Source of the DNA: Nocardia rhamnosiphila NBRC 108938
GTDB lineage: Bacteria; Actinomycetota; Actinomycetes; Mycobacteriales; Mycobacteriaceae
NCBI RefSeq assembly: GCF_000720425.1
Contig: NZ_JOAJ01000005.1
Span: 124,001-188,000, forward strand
Direction: 5' to 3'
Length of the DNA stretch: 64,000 nt
The notes beneath the pieces are model-generated. The model saw only the letters and a program-made list of their open reading frames with translations. It was not told the DNA's origin and ran no database searches. The position numbers and the translations under genes were made by a program. Shown here in pieces: positions 52,305 through 62,006 of the stretch (position 1 is the stretch's first letter; every line of letters begins with the position of its first letter).

Positions 52305-53708
52305 ATGAGGCTCGGCCGCTGGCTGATCGCCGGGGTGGTGGTGCTGGCGAGCCCGGCGCTGGTTCCGGCCGCGGCACAGGCGCCGTCCGCGTCGCTGGCG
52401 GGTTCGGACGGCCTGAACGACTCCTACTTTCCGCAGGACGGTAACGGTGGTTACGACGTCGCCCACTACGACGTGACCCTCGGCTACGATCCGGCCGATC
52501 ATCAACTCACCGGATCCACCCGGATCGACGCCTCCGCCACCCAGCCGCTGACCTCGTTCAACCTCGATTACAGCGGACCTCCGGTGCGCGCCGTACGGGT
52601 GAACAACGCGCCGGCCGGGTTCGAATGGCAGAAACCGCACGAGCTGGTCGTGCACCCGGCCCTGCCGCTGCTGCCCGGTCTGCCCTTCACCGTCACCGTC
52701 GACTACGCGGGTACCGCCCCCGATACCCGCGGCGAGGGCTGGACCTACGCACCCACCGGTGGCGTTTTCGCCGCCGGACAACCACATTCGGCCTCCACCT
52801 GGTATCCGCTCAACGATTCCCCGCGGGACAAGGCGACCTTCACACTCCACACCACCGTTCCCGCGGAATGGGAGGTGGTGTCGGGCGGTGTGCGGGTGCG
52901 TGACGAGGTGCGCGACGGATTCCGCACCGTGAGCTGGGAGCAGCGGCATCCGGTGATCGGCTATCTCACCACCGTCGCCATCGACCGATTCGAATATCTG
53001 GAGCAGCGCCGCGCGAACGGCACGCCGCTGCTCAGCGCTTTCGCGCCGGGTGCCGAGGACTTGCGGCAGTACGAGGAAAAGCTGCCGCAGGTACTCGATT
53101 TCACCGAGAGCCTCTATGGCCCGTACCCGTTCGACACCGGCGGCGGTATTTTCCTGTCCGTCGACATCCCCTTCTCACTGGAAACCCAGACCCGGCCCAC
53201 CTATGCGGCCTGGGCGGATCTGAACACCGTGGTGCACGAGACCGCCCATCAGTGGTGGGGCGATTCCGTTTCGGTGGAGAGCTGGTCCGATATCTGCCTC
53301 AACGAATGCATCGCCAGCTATACCGCCGACTATCTGTGGCCCGAGCGGACCGAGGGCGCCGATGTGGACGCCGAATACCGCAGGACGGTCCGGGAGATGC
53401 TGGCGAAGCCGAAATTCTGGGCCGTTCCACTGGAGGATCCCGGCCCGGAGAAGATGTTCACCTCGGTGTATTACCGGGGGCCGCTGTTCATGCACGCGCT
53501 GCGCAAACAGCTGGGGGACGACGTCTTCTTCGCGGCCCTGCGCGAATTCGTGACCGTCCACGCCTACGGTAATGCCTCGATGCGGGACTTCCGCGACTTC
53601 GTCCAGTCCACATCGCCGACCGATCTCACCGGGTTCTTCGACGCCTGGTTACGCGGTACCACGCCGCCGCCCGAGCAGTACCTCTACCCGGGATCACTGC
53701 GCGGCTGA
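52305..53708 (+). CDS. Secreted M1-family metallopeptidase
   Basis: The 467-residue precursor has a signal peptide (LIAGVVVLASPALVPAAAQA), an aminopeptidase-N-like beta domain and a gluzincin catalytic site VVHETAHQWWGDSVSVESW...LNECIASY, which is HExxH-18-E. In place of the usual GAMEN exopeptidase loop it has SLETQTRPTYA, typical of actinobacterial M1 members. It lacks the C-terminal ARM domain of full PepN, so it is a short form. It is probably exported and acts on peptides outside the cell; its substrate is not known. Confidence 0.9.
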   Translation: MRLGRWLIAGVVVLASPALVPAAAQAPSASLAGSDGLNDSYFPQDGNGGYDVAHYDVTLGYDPADHQLTGSTRIDASATQPLTSFNLDYSGPPVRAVRVNNAPAGFEWQKPHELVVHPALPLLPGLPFTVTVDYAGTAPDTRGEGWTYAPTGGVFAAGQPHSASTWYPLNDSPRDKATFTLHTTVPAEWEVVSGGVRVRDEVRDGFRTVSWEQRHPVIGYLTTVAIDRFEYLEQRRANGTPLLSAFAPGAEDLRQYEEKLPQVLDFTESLYGPYPFDTGGGIFLSVDIPFSLETQTRPTYAAWADLNTVVHETAHQWWGDSVSVESWSDICLNECIASYTADYLWPERTEGADVDAEYRRTVREMLAKPKFWAVPLEDPGPEKMFTSVYYRGPLFMHALRKQLGDDVFFAALREFVTVHAYGNASMRDFRDFVQSTSPTDLTGFFDAWLRGTTPPPEQYLYPGSLRG

Positions 53709-53725
53709 GCGCCGCGGCGGCACGG

Positions 53726-55999
53726 TTATTCGAGCAGCGCGACCGACGAGATCCGATGCAGGGTGAACTGCCGGACCGTGCCGGTTACCGGGTCCAGCGC
53801 GTCCAACTGCCCGTTGCCGACCCGCACCGGCTCGACGACCCGCTGGATCGCGGTGCCCTTGGCGTCGACATAGCCGATGTGCACCTGGCGCCGCACCCGC
53901 GCGGCCAGCTGCAGCAGTGCCAGCGCGGCGGCCGTGCTGGTGCGGGTGCCGTCGCTGCGTACCACCTGCCCGGAGGTGGCGGTCGCGGCGCGCTCCCCGG
54001 CACGTAGCTCGGTGACCAGAAGTTCCAGTTGATCGGTCGTCGGTGGGGTCGGCCGATACGGTTGCCGGGCCAGCGGCCGCACTCCGATCCGCGCACCGCG
54101 TTGACGTAGATCCACGATCGCGCCGGAGGCGTCCTCGCCCGCGGGTGCGAAACCCGCCCGGCGCAGTTCTTCGAACAGTTCGCCCAGCGGCGCCTGTGAT
54201 ATCGCCACCGTCGGGGCGATACCGCGCAGGGCCAGGGTCTCGGCCACCGGGGAGGCCAGGACCTGCGCCAGCAGTGCCGGGTCCTCACTGCGCACGAAAG
54301 ACTGCGCCATCCCGGCCCGCAACCGGCCGTGCCGCCGCGCCACATCGTCGATCAGGTAGGTGAGGGTCTGCGGAACCGGAGTCCGGGAATGCCGGCCGAA
54401 GAGGTTGTGCAGCTCGGCGGCGGTGAGACCGGCATCGAGCGCGCGGCGCAGGGTGGACTCCCCGATCCGGTAGACGGTGGCCGCACCGGCCGACTCCACA
54501 TCGGCGACCAATTCGATCCGGCGTTGTAGATCGGCGGTCAGCGGTCCGGGCGCCACCACTGTCAGATCGGCCTGGACCAGGACATGGTCCACCGGCTCGG
54601 GGAGGGCGGCCTCCAGCGCGGTTTCGGCGGCCGCGAGGGTATCGGTCAGTAGCATCCGGCCCGCGCCGGTGAGCGCGCCCCGGCCCACCACGCCGAGGGC
54701 GGCAGCCTCGTACAAGGTGTTGTCCACCACTTGCCGGCGGAAATGCCGCCGGCGCCGCGGGGTGCGCCAGGCCAGCAGCTGGGCGAGTGCGGCGGGTTCG
54801 AGTTCGATGCCGGATGGTTGCTCGGCGAGTGCCTCGAGCACGATCCGCCGGTCCCGCACGGCGTACGGCACCCGGAGTTCGTGCGCGAGCGCGGCCAGCG
54901 GCTTGTCCGCGGCATCGCGCAGGCCGATCATCCACGGATACCGATCGAGCTCCAGCCAGGCGTGCGCGAGCGGGACCCAGCGGCGGGCCGACGGCGCCTC
55001 CAACCAGGAGTCCGCGGCCGGGGTCGGCGCCCAGAAATCGTCGGCGTCGGCCTCCGGCGGTGGGTCGGGGAAACCCTTCTCGATCAGTTTCGCCGCCGCC
55101 AGCAGCTCCACCAGCAGACCCGCCCGGGTCTCGTCGATACCGGCCGCCTTGGCTATCCGGCGCAGTTCCCGCACGCCGAGACCGCCCGCGCGCAGTGCCG
55201 GCGCGGGCAGCTGCCCCAGTACTTCCAGGATCGCGGCGCAGTGCCGGAGCAGTTCACCGACCTCACCCGCCCCGACGCCGTCGACTTCACCCGGCGGGTG
55301 CGGGATCGCCCGGGGCTCGGGTTCGGCGAGCCGGTACGGGTCGGTGACCGGTTCGCCGCGCAGCACCTGGCCTACGGCGGCCGGTAGCTCCACTGTCTCG
55401 TCATCGATCCGCCGGAGCAGTCGGGCCGCCAGCAGTCGGGGCACGGGCCGGTCGGCGGGCGCGTCCGGGGCGGCATCGCGGGTGCGTCCGCGCGGTCCGG
55501 TCTCGGCGAGTTTGTCCAGGAGCGCGCGTTCGGCCTCCGGGAGGTCGGTGAGCGCGGTGGCTATCTCCGATTCGGACAGCGCCGGGGTGCTCTCCGCTCC
55601 GCTGCCCAACGGCCACGGCAGCGCCTCGGCGACGGCGGGTACGAGGCGGATGCGGTCGCCTTCGAACCAGAGCAGGGCCCGGTCGGCCAGTTCGGTGACG
55701 GCCGCGTCCACTGTCGCGGCCTTGGCCCGGGCACGCAGCGCGCGTTTGAGTTCGGTGCGGGTCATCGGTTCGCCGCCGCCCGCAGTGTGCACGGCCAGCA
55801 CTTCCACGATCGCGAAGGGCACGGTGCCGAGATCGTCGGCCGCGCGCAGTACCGAAGCGCGCTGTTCGGCGCGGGCGGCGAGCACTGCCATGGAGGACGG
55901 CAGCGGTACCGCGAGATCGGGCCGACGTTCCAGCAGTGCCACCAGCTGTGCGTCGGATCGGGCGCCGAGCCAGGCGGTGAACGAGTCTTGGCCGGTCAT
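53726..55999 (-). CDS. Helicase-associated protein (Rv0862c-like)
   Basis: The 757-residue protein is the counterpart of Rv0862c, which neighbours the XPB gene in mycobacteria. It consists of helical and winged-helix segments (LTDLPEAERALLDKLAETGP, LGVRELRRIAKAAGIDETRAG). It then has the helicase C-terminal-like domain (VLVQADLTVVAPGPLTADLQ) and a WYL-like end (QRVVEPVRVGNGQLDALDP). It has no Walker motifs, so it is not itself a helicase and probably works with XPB or regulates repair. Here it points against the XPB gene and is separated from it by two genes. Confidence 0.85.
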   Translation of the reverse strand: MTGQDSFTAWLGARSDAQLVALLERRPDLAVPLPSSMAVLAARAEQRASVLRAADDLGTVPFAIVEVLAVHTAGGGEPMTRTELKRALRARAKAATVDAAVTELADRALLWFEGDRIRLVPAVAEALPWPLGSGAESTPALSESEIATALTDLPEAERALLDKLAETGPRGRTRDAAPDAPADRPVPRLLAARLLRRIDDETVELPAAVGQVLRGEPVTDPYRLAEPEPRAIPHPPGEVDGVGAGEVGELLRHCAAILEVLGQLPAPALRAGGLGVRELRRIAKAAGIDETRAGLLVELLAAAKLIEKGFPDPPPEADADDFWAPTPAADSWLEAPSARRWVPLAHAWLELDRYPWMIGLRDAADKPLAALAHELRVPYAVRDRRIVLEALAEQPSGIELEPAALAQLLAWRTPRRRRHFRRQVVDNTLYEAAALGVVGRGALTGAGRMLLTDTLAAAETALEAALPEPVDHVLVQADLTVVAPGPLTADLQRRIELVADVESAGAATVYRIGESTLRRALDAGLTAAELHNLFGRHSRTPVPQTLTYLIDDVARRHGRLRAGMAQSFVRSEDPALLAQVLASPVAETLALRGIAPTVAISQAPLGELFEELRRAGFAPAGEDASGAIVDLRQRGARIGVRPLARQPYRPTPPTTDQLELLVTELRAGERAATATSGQVVRSDGTRTSTAAALALLQLAARVRRQVHIGYVDAKGTAIQRVVEPVRVGNGQLDALDPVTGTVRQFTLHRISSVALLE

Positions 56000-56154
56000 C
56001 CGGTCCAGACTAGCCGGGCGCCGCGGGTTCGGTGGGGCGCGGCCCGATGACCCACGCGGCGCGGTCCGGCCCGCCGGTCCCGAGCGTGCGACGGGTGTCG
56101 TCGAGGCGGTTGACATGCGACGCCGCGGCAGGGGCATGCCAGAATGAGGGGGTG

Positions 56155-56340
56155 GTGAACAAATCGAAGAAACCCTATATCGACAACGGCTGGCCCGAGG
56201 TGGCCGACGGTGAGCACGCGGTCACCGAGCTGTCGTCGTCCCGCTCCGGTAACCTCTCGCCCTTCGGCGAGGACACCGAGTTCCCGGTGGCTTCCGACCA
56301 GCTGCCGTATCTGCACCCGCACACAGTGATCAACCGCTGA
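56155..56340 (+). CDS. Small conserved protein (Rv0863-like)
   Basis: The 61-residue hydrophilic protein starts MNKSKKPYIDNGWPEV and ends LPYLHPHTVINR. Its place beside the Rv0862c counterpart matches Rv0863. Function unknown. GTG 56155 is chosen (GTG 56152 adds one Val), with GAGGG upstream. A strong terminator follows. Confidence 0.7.
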   Translation: MNKSKKPYIDNGWPEVADGEHAVTELSSSRSGNLSPFGEDTEFPVASDQLPYLHPHTVINR

Positions 56341-56350
56341 GCGGACGAAC

Positions 56351-56392
56351 GAAAGAACCCCGCGTCACCTGAGGGTGGAGCGGGGTTCTTTC
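56351..56392. terminator. Bidirectional terminator
   Basis: GAAAGAACCCCGC and GCGGGGTTCTTTC form a 13-bp perfect stem ending in TTTC on both strands, between convergent genes. Confidence 0.9.
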
Positions 56393-56409
56393 GTGGTCGA
56401 GGTGCCCGT

Positions 56410-57443
<1,034 letters not shown>

Positions 57444-57689
57444 TCACCTGGATCTGCGACCGGAGCGCAACGCGAAGATCAACGCCGCGACGAAGCCGAC
57501 GGGAGCCAGCATGGCGCCCAGGTACAGCCAGAGGCCCGGCTTGCCGTCGGTGAGGATCGGGGTGAGGAAGATCGCCACCACCGACAGCAGTCCGACGGCG
57601 AAAAGACCCAGCGCGAGCTGAAGTAACCAGTTGCCGGGGGTGCGCCCGGACGGGGGGCCGGAGGGCCGCGGATCGGCAGGATTCGTCAC
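57444..57689 (-). CDS. Small two-helix membrane protein
   Basis: The 81-residue protein has a Pro-rich cytoplasmic start (TNPADPRPSGPPSGRTPGNW) and two hydrophobic helices (LLQLALGLFAVGLLSVVAIFL and WLYLGAMLAPVGFVAALIFAL), ending in a basic RSGRRSR. The GTG at 57689 was preferred to upstream starts. Its place beside cspB recalls the position of Rv0870c, but that protein is longer. Function unknown. Confidence 0.7.
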   Translation of the reverse strand: MTNPADPRPSGPPSGRTPGNWLLQLALGLFAVGLLSVVAIFLTPILTDGKPGLWLYLGAMLAPVGFVAALIFALRSGRRSR

Positions 57690-57733
57690 CGTTCGACCGT
57701 AAAACTGATGTGCTGGGGCTGTGCCCACCGGGG

Positions 57734-57739
57734 TAGACT
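57734..57739 (+). promoter_or_regulatory. cspB -10 element and long leader
   Basis: TAGACT fits a -10 box and would give a 5' leader of about 130 nt before the cspB start. Long leaders are typical of cold-shock genes, where they fold differently in the cold. Confidence 0.45.
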
Positions 57740-57877
57740 CGGAGCGATCTCGCGTCCTGCATGCTTGTGGGGCGCGTTTTTCTAGTAGGGGAAAAGACCT
57801 GCCATCAGCGGGTTCCAGCAGACGAGCGTGCCCGGGCCCGGTGGGTCGGGTGCCGAACAGACGAACGGGTGAGCGCA

Positions 57878-58297
57878 GTGCCGACCGGCAAGGTGAAGTG
57901 GTACGACGTGGAAAAGGGCTTCGGCTTCCTTTCCCAGGACGAGGGTGAGGACGTCTATGTCCGCTCGTCCGCGCTGCCCCAGGGCGTCGAGACGCTCAAG
58001 CCCGGTCAGCGGGTCGAATTCGGGATGGCGGCCGGGCGGCGTGGGCCGCAGGCGCTGAGCCTGAAGCTGGTGGAGGCGCCCCCGTCGGTGCGGCAGAACC
58101 AGGAGCGCGGCGCCCGCAAGGAGCCGGTCGCGCGTAAGCACAGCCCCGATGAACTGCACGGCATGGTCGAGGACATGATCACGCTGCTCGAGGCGAAGGT
58201 GCAGCCGGACCTGCGCAAGGGCCGCTACCCGGATCGCAAGACCGCCCAGCGGATCTCGGAGGTGGTGCGCGCGGTCGCGCGGGAACTCGACAGCTGA
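57878..58297 (+). CDS. cspB: Cold-shock protein with C-terminal extension
   Basis: The 139-residue protein has an N-terminal cold-shock domain ([20 protein letters not shown], with RNP1-like KGFGFL and RNP2-like VYVRSSAL), binding single-stranded RNA or DNA. A helical C-terminal extension ([21 protein letters not shown] onward) is typical of the Rv0871/CspB group and absent from CspA. The GTG at 57878 gives MPTGKVKW as in mycobacteria; GTG 57869 would add three residues. Confidence 0.92.
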   Translation: MPTGKVKWYDVEKGFGFLSQDEGEDVYVRSSALPQGVETLKPGQRVEFGMAAGRRGPQALSLKLVEAPPSVRQNQERGARKEPVARKHSPDELHGMVEDMITLLEAKVQPDLRKGRYPDRKTAQRISEVVRAVARELDS

Positions 58298-58317
58298 CCC
58301 GACGCGCGCGGAACTTC

Positions 58318-58348
58318 GTGGGCCGGCCGGATCATCCGGCCGGCCCAC
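58318..58348. terminator. Bidirectional terminator
   Basis: GTGGGCCGGCCGGAT and ATCCGGCCGGCCCAC form a very stable palindromic hairpin between cspB and the convergent DUF2771 gene. Confidence 0.85.
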
Positions 58349-58355
58349 TGTCGTC

Positions 58356-58862
58356 TCAGGCCGTCTTGATCGACCACACCGCGTGGGGGATGGGGAATTC
58401 GTTACCGGCCTCGTCGATCGCGATGATCATCACCTGCAATTCCACGCCGATCAGTTCCAGCCCCGGTTCCGGCCGGGAGGCGACGGTCAGGGCGCGCGTG
58501 TTCGCCGGATGGTCCCGGTAGGAACTGGGCCGCTCGACGATCTCCCCGTTCTCGCGGGTGTACAGCGGCAGCAGTTCCCACGGGCTCTCCACGAGAGCGT
58601 CCGGTAGCGAGATCTGCAGAGGGTTACCGGCCGGCACATCGAGATAGACGGTTTCGCCCTGTCGGCAGTCCTCCATCCGCACCGTGCAGTAGCGGAACGG
58701 CGGCACCGTCACGGTGGTGCCGTGCGCGTAGGCGGTGAGTTCCGGGTCCTTCGGCTCGGCGTTCCGGGCCAGCAGCCAGACCACGCCGGCGGTCGCGGCC
58801 ACCAGCACCAGGATCCCGGCCAGGGCCAGCGCGAGGGTCGTGCGGACTTTGTTCGTACTCAC
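58356..58862 (-). CDS. DUF2771 exported or anchored protein
   Basis: The 168-residue protein is the counterpart of Rv0875c. One N-terminal hydrophobic segment (TLALALAGILVLVAATAGVVWLL) anchors or exports it, with no lipobox Cys. The extracellular part has a Cys pair in RYCTVRMEDCRQGET, likely a disulfide, and the family pattern SLPDALVESPWELLPLY. The start overlaps the MFS stop (ATGA). Function unknown. Confidence 0.87.
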   Translation of the reverse strand: MSTNKVRTTLALALAGILVLVAATAGVVWLLARNAEPKDPELTAYAHGTTVTVPPFRYCTVRMEDCRQGETVYLDVPAGNPLQISLPDALVESPWELLPLYTRENGEIVERPSSYRDHPANTRALTVASRPEPGLELIGVELQVMIIAIDEAGNEFPIPHAVWSIKTA

Positions 58863-61123
58863 CGGGCGGCTTCTCCTCGTGGGGGGTCGTAGTGCGGAAA
58901 TTCCTGCTCGGCGTGCAGCGGTCGGCGACCGCCGAGACCGGGCAGCAGACTGAACCCGCGATAGCTCAGCACAGTCTGGACGAGCCCCCCGACCAGTACC
59001 GCACTGACCACCGCGAAACCCTTCCAGTAGTCGGTCGGCAGCAGGACTCCGCCCGCGCCGCCGATCACCCAGCTGAGCTGCAGGACGGTTTCGGACCGCC
59101 CGAACCCGGAGGCGATCGACTCGGGCGGTAGATCGTCCTGGATGGCGGCATCGAGCGAGACCTTGGCCAGCGCGCTCGCCCCCGCGGCGACCAGGGCGGC
59201 CACCGCCGCGCCGAACAGGTTGTCCATCACCACGGCGAGGACGGCGACGGCCGCGCAGCCGATCGTGCAGTTCACCACGATCAGCGAGGGCCGGCCGAGC
59301 CGGAGCCGGGCCCCGGCGGCGTTACCCGCGAAATTACCGACGGCGGCGGCCGCGCCGACCAGCCCGAGCATCGCGGCCTGCTGGACCGGACGGTGTTCGG
59401 TGGCCTTGGCCACGAACGCGACGTAGAAGGTCAGGAATCCGGTGAGCACCCGGATACTGCCGTTACCCCACAGTCCGGTGACGACGGCGCGGCCCAGCGG
59501 CTGCCGGCGTTTGCGGGCCGGTACCGCGGTCTCGTCGGCGGGGTCGTACGCCTCGGTGTCACCGTCGCGGGCGTGGTAACCGAGGGTGGTCGGCACCTCA
59601 CCCTCGGTGATCTCCACCCAGCGCGGAATCTTCCAGCTCAGATATGCCCCGCCGACGGCGATCCCGGTGGCCAGGATCAGCGCACCGGTCGAGCCCGCGA
59701 TCGCCGCGACGGCCGCGGCGAGGCCGCCGGCGCCCAGAGTGCCGCCGACCAGGCCGAAAACGGTCAGCCGGGAGTTCGTGCGCACCAGGTCGATATCGGG
59801 CGGCAGAACACGGGGTGTCACCGCGCTCTTGAGCACCGCGAACGATTTGCTGAGCACCATCATGCACAGCGCCAGCGGATACAGCACCCAGCTGTCGAAA
59901 CTGAAGATCAGCACCACCGCCACAACCGCGCGCACGGCGAACGAACTGGCCAGGGCCAGTCGCCGGCCGCGCTGGAGCCGGTCCAGCGCCGGCCCGATGA
60001 GCGGCGCGATCACCGCGAACGGGGCGATCGTGATCAGCAGATACAGCGCGACCTTCGTTTTGCTCTCCGCGGTCGCACTGGCGAAGAACAGGGTGTTGGC
60101 GAGCGCGACCGCGATCGCGGCGTCCAGTGCGAAATTCGCCATGGTGGCGTAGGTGAGCGCGGTCAACCCGGATTTGCCCGCGCCGTCGGCCTCGGCCGCC
60201 CGCCGGAAGGTGGCGATGCCTTTTTCGGTGATCTCCCGGCCACGCATCGCCGCGACCCGGGTGACGGTGAGTTTGCGAGGGACACGCCGCCCCTCGGCGT
60301 CCTCGTGTTCCGCGGCGGCTTCCGTGCTCGGGTACTCCTTGGTCGCGGCCGGTTCTTCGGCGCCGCCGGCGTTCGCGGCGGTTCGCCGATCGCTCGTACC
60401 GTCCGGTTCGGTGCGATCCCGCGCCGCGGCGCCGGGACCCGGCCGGTCCCGTGGCCCGGCGCGGCCCTCGTCGGAAGACGCGCCCCGGCCGGTGGGACCG
60501 GACACAGCCGGGTCACGCCGCGCGCCGGGACCGCGGGAGAGAGCCGCACCACCGGGGGCACGGTGATCGATGGGCGGGTTCGGCCGGAAACGGGACGCCG
60601 GACCCGGTACGGCGCCACCGGCCCGCGGATCGGGACGGCCCGCCGTGGGAGCCCCGGGGATCGGCCGTTCCCACTCGGGCCGCCGGCTGTCCGCGGGGGA
60701 GGGCGGAGTGCCGTTCGGGCCGCCGGCTCGCCGGCCGGGGCCCGGTTCCGCCGTCCCCGGCCGGCCCGGCGGATCGACCGGGTCCGCCGACCCACGTGAC
60801 CCGCTCAGCGAGCCGAGTAGGCGAGCGAAACGACCCTCCCGCCCCGATGTGCGGCCCCGGGCCTCCACCGGCGGGATCCGATGACCACTGTGCGCCGGCC
60901 CGGACGAATGGTCGTCCGGCCGCGCGGCGCCGGACTCGGCGGCGGGCAGCGGACGGGTCGGCGGCGGGGCCGGACGGCGGTTGCCGGGGTCGGGTTCACG
61001 ATTGCGGTGTGGCACGTTCGGCGGGGGGTAGCGGTCGAAACCTGGATGCCGCTGGGGTGGCGGAGACTCGCCGGCGGGCCACTGACCGCGATCGGAACCG
61101 GAGGGCTCGCGGGAAGTGGGCAC
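58859..61123 (-). CDS. MFS transporter with long disordered N-terminus
   Basis: The 754-residue protein is the counterpart of Rv0876c. About the first 260 residues are Pro/Arg/Gly-rich and probably disordered in the cytoplasm. The remainder has about twelve hydrophobic helices (for example LALASSFAVRAVVAVVLIFS and AAMLGLVGAAAAVGNFAGNAAG) of the major facilitator type. The substrate is unknown. The GTG at 61123 has no clear Shine-Dalgarno; AGAATT lies 6 nt upstream, suggesting a leaderless message. DUF2771 overlaps its stop, implying a joint function. Confidence 0.88.
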   Translation of the reverse strand: MPTSREPSGSDRGQWPAGESPPPQRHPGFDRYPPPNVPHRNREPDPGNRRPAPPPTRPLPAAESGAARPDDHSSGPAHSGHRIPPVEARGRTSGREGRFARLLGSLSGSRGSADPVDPPGRPGTAEPGPGRRAGGPNGTPPSPADSRRPEWERPIPGAPTAGRPDPRAGGAVPGPASRFRPNPPIDHRAPGGAALSRGPGARRDPAVSGPTGRGASSDEGRAGPRDRPGPGAAARDRTEPDGTSDRRTAANAGGAEEPAATKEYPSTEAAAEHEDAEGRRVPRKLTVTRVAAMRGREITEKGIATFRRAAEADGAGKSGLTALTYATMANFALDAAIAVALANTLFFASATAESKTKVALYLLITIAPFAVIAPLIGPALDRLQRGRRLALASSFAVRAVVAVVLIFSFDSWVLYPLALCMMVLSKSFAVLKSAVTPRVLPPDIDLVRTNSRLTVFGLVGGTLGAGGLAAAVAAIAGSTGALILATGIAVGGAYLSWKIPRWVEITEGEVPTTLGYHARDGDTEAYDPADETAVPARKRRQPLGRAVVTGLWGNGSIRVLTGFLTFYVAFVAKATEHRPVQQAAMLGLVGAAAAVGNFAGNAAGARLRLGRPSLIVVNCTIGCAAVAVLAVVMDNLFGAAVAALVAAGASALAKVSLDAAIQDDLPPESIASGFGRSETVLQLSWVIGGAGGVLLPTDYWKGFAVVSAVLVGGLVQTVLSYRGFSLLPGLGGRRPLHAEQEFPHYDPPRGEAAR

Positions 61124-61215
61124 ATCATCAATTCTGGCCCACGGTGACGCCCGGCAAACTCCGCCCTGCTCACAGCAGCCGGAAAGTGAGATGTGTCGCT
61201 GTACCGCCGCGCCGG

Positions 61216-61989
61216 TCAGGCCGGGACGAAACGAACCTCGAACACTGTGGGCCAGTACTTTCCGGTGAGCAGGAAGTGGTCGGTGCCCGGAATCTGGGCG
61301 ATCCCGTTGAGCACGTCGGTCTGCGCGCGTTCGGCGGGTGACAGCAATCCGGTGGCATCGACGACCGCCAGGACACGCCCGGTTTCCGGATCGATCCGGA
61401 GAATTTCGTCGCTGGGCCAGGAGTTGGCGTAGACCGAACCGTCCTCGGCGCATTCGAGCTCGTTCAGGCGCGCGTCCTTGTGATCGGTCAGCGCGACCGA
61501 CCCGGTCGACGCGAAGGTCACCGGATCGCGGAAGGTGAGTCCGGCCGATCCGTCGCTCATGACCAGCTGCCCGTTGCGGCTGCACAGGCCCCAGCCCTCG
61601 CCCTCGTAGCGCACCTGGCGCTTCTCTGCCAGCGTTCGCGGGTCGCGGGCGAAGGCGACCCCTTCTTTCCAGGTGAGCTGCCACAGCGTGTTGCCGGCCA
61701 AGGTGATGCCCTCACCGAAGAACGGCGGCGGGAGCTGGACGCGGGCGAGTTCGGCGCCGGTGGCGCGATCGGTCGTCCGCACGCCGGAGAACCCGACCAT
61801 CCCGGTGCTCTCGTACAGCACCTCGCCGTCGATCTCCAGCCCCTGGGTGAACGCGCCCAGGTCGTGCCGATGGGTCGCCAGCACCTCGATGTCCAGGCGC
61901 GGTACCGCGTCGTCGGTGTTCCGGCAGGCGGCCGCGGCGAGCAGGCAGATCACCGCGGTACCGACCCAGGTTCGCCGAGTGCGCTTCAT
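61216..61989 (-). CDS. Glutaminyl-peptide cyclotransferase lipoprotein
   Basis: The 257-residue precursor has a lipobox (CLLAAAAC, Cys near residue 22) and a beta-propeller of the plant/bacterial QC type. That type cyclises N-terminal glutamine to pyroglutamate. Family marks are FTQGLEIDGEVLYESTGMVG, FFGEGITLAGNTLWQLTW, DHKDARLNELECAEDGSVYAN and LTGKYWPTVFEVRF. It is divergent from the DUF3027 gene, with a shared 17-bp start region. Confidence 0.9.
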   Translation of the reverse strand: MKRTRRTWVGTAVICLLAAAACRNTDDAVPRLDIEVLATHRHDLGAFTQGLEIDGEVLYESTGMVGFSGVRTTDRATGAELARVQLPPPFFGEGITLAGNTLWQLTWKEGVAFARDPRTLAEKRQVRYEGEGWGLCSRNGQLVMSDGSAGLTFRDPVTFASTGSVALTDHKDARLNELECAEDGSVYANSWPSDEILRIDPETGRVLAVVDATGLLSPAERAQTDVLNGIAQIPGTDHFLLTGKYWPTVFEVRFVPA

Positions 61990-62006
61990 ACGGCAAAATG
62001 TAGACC

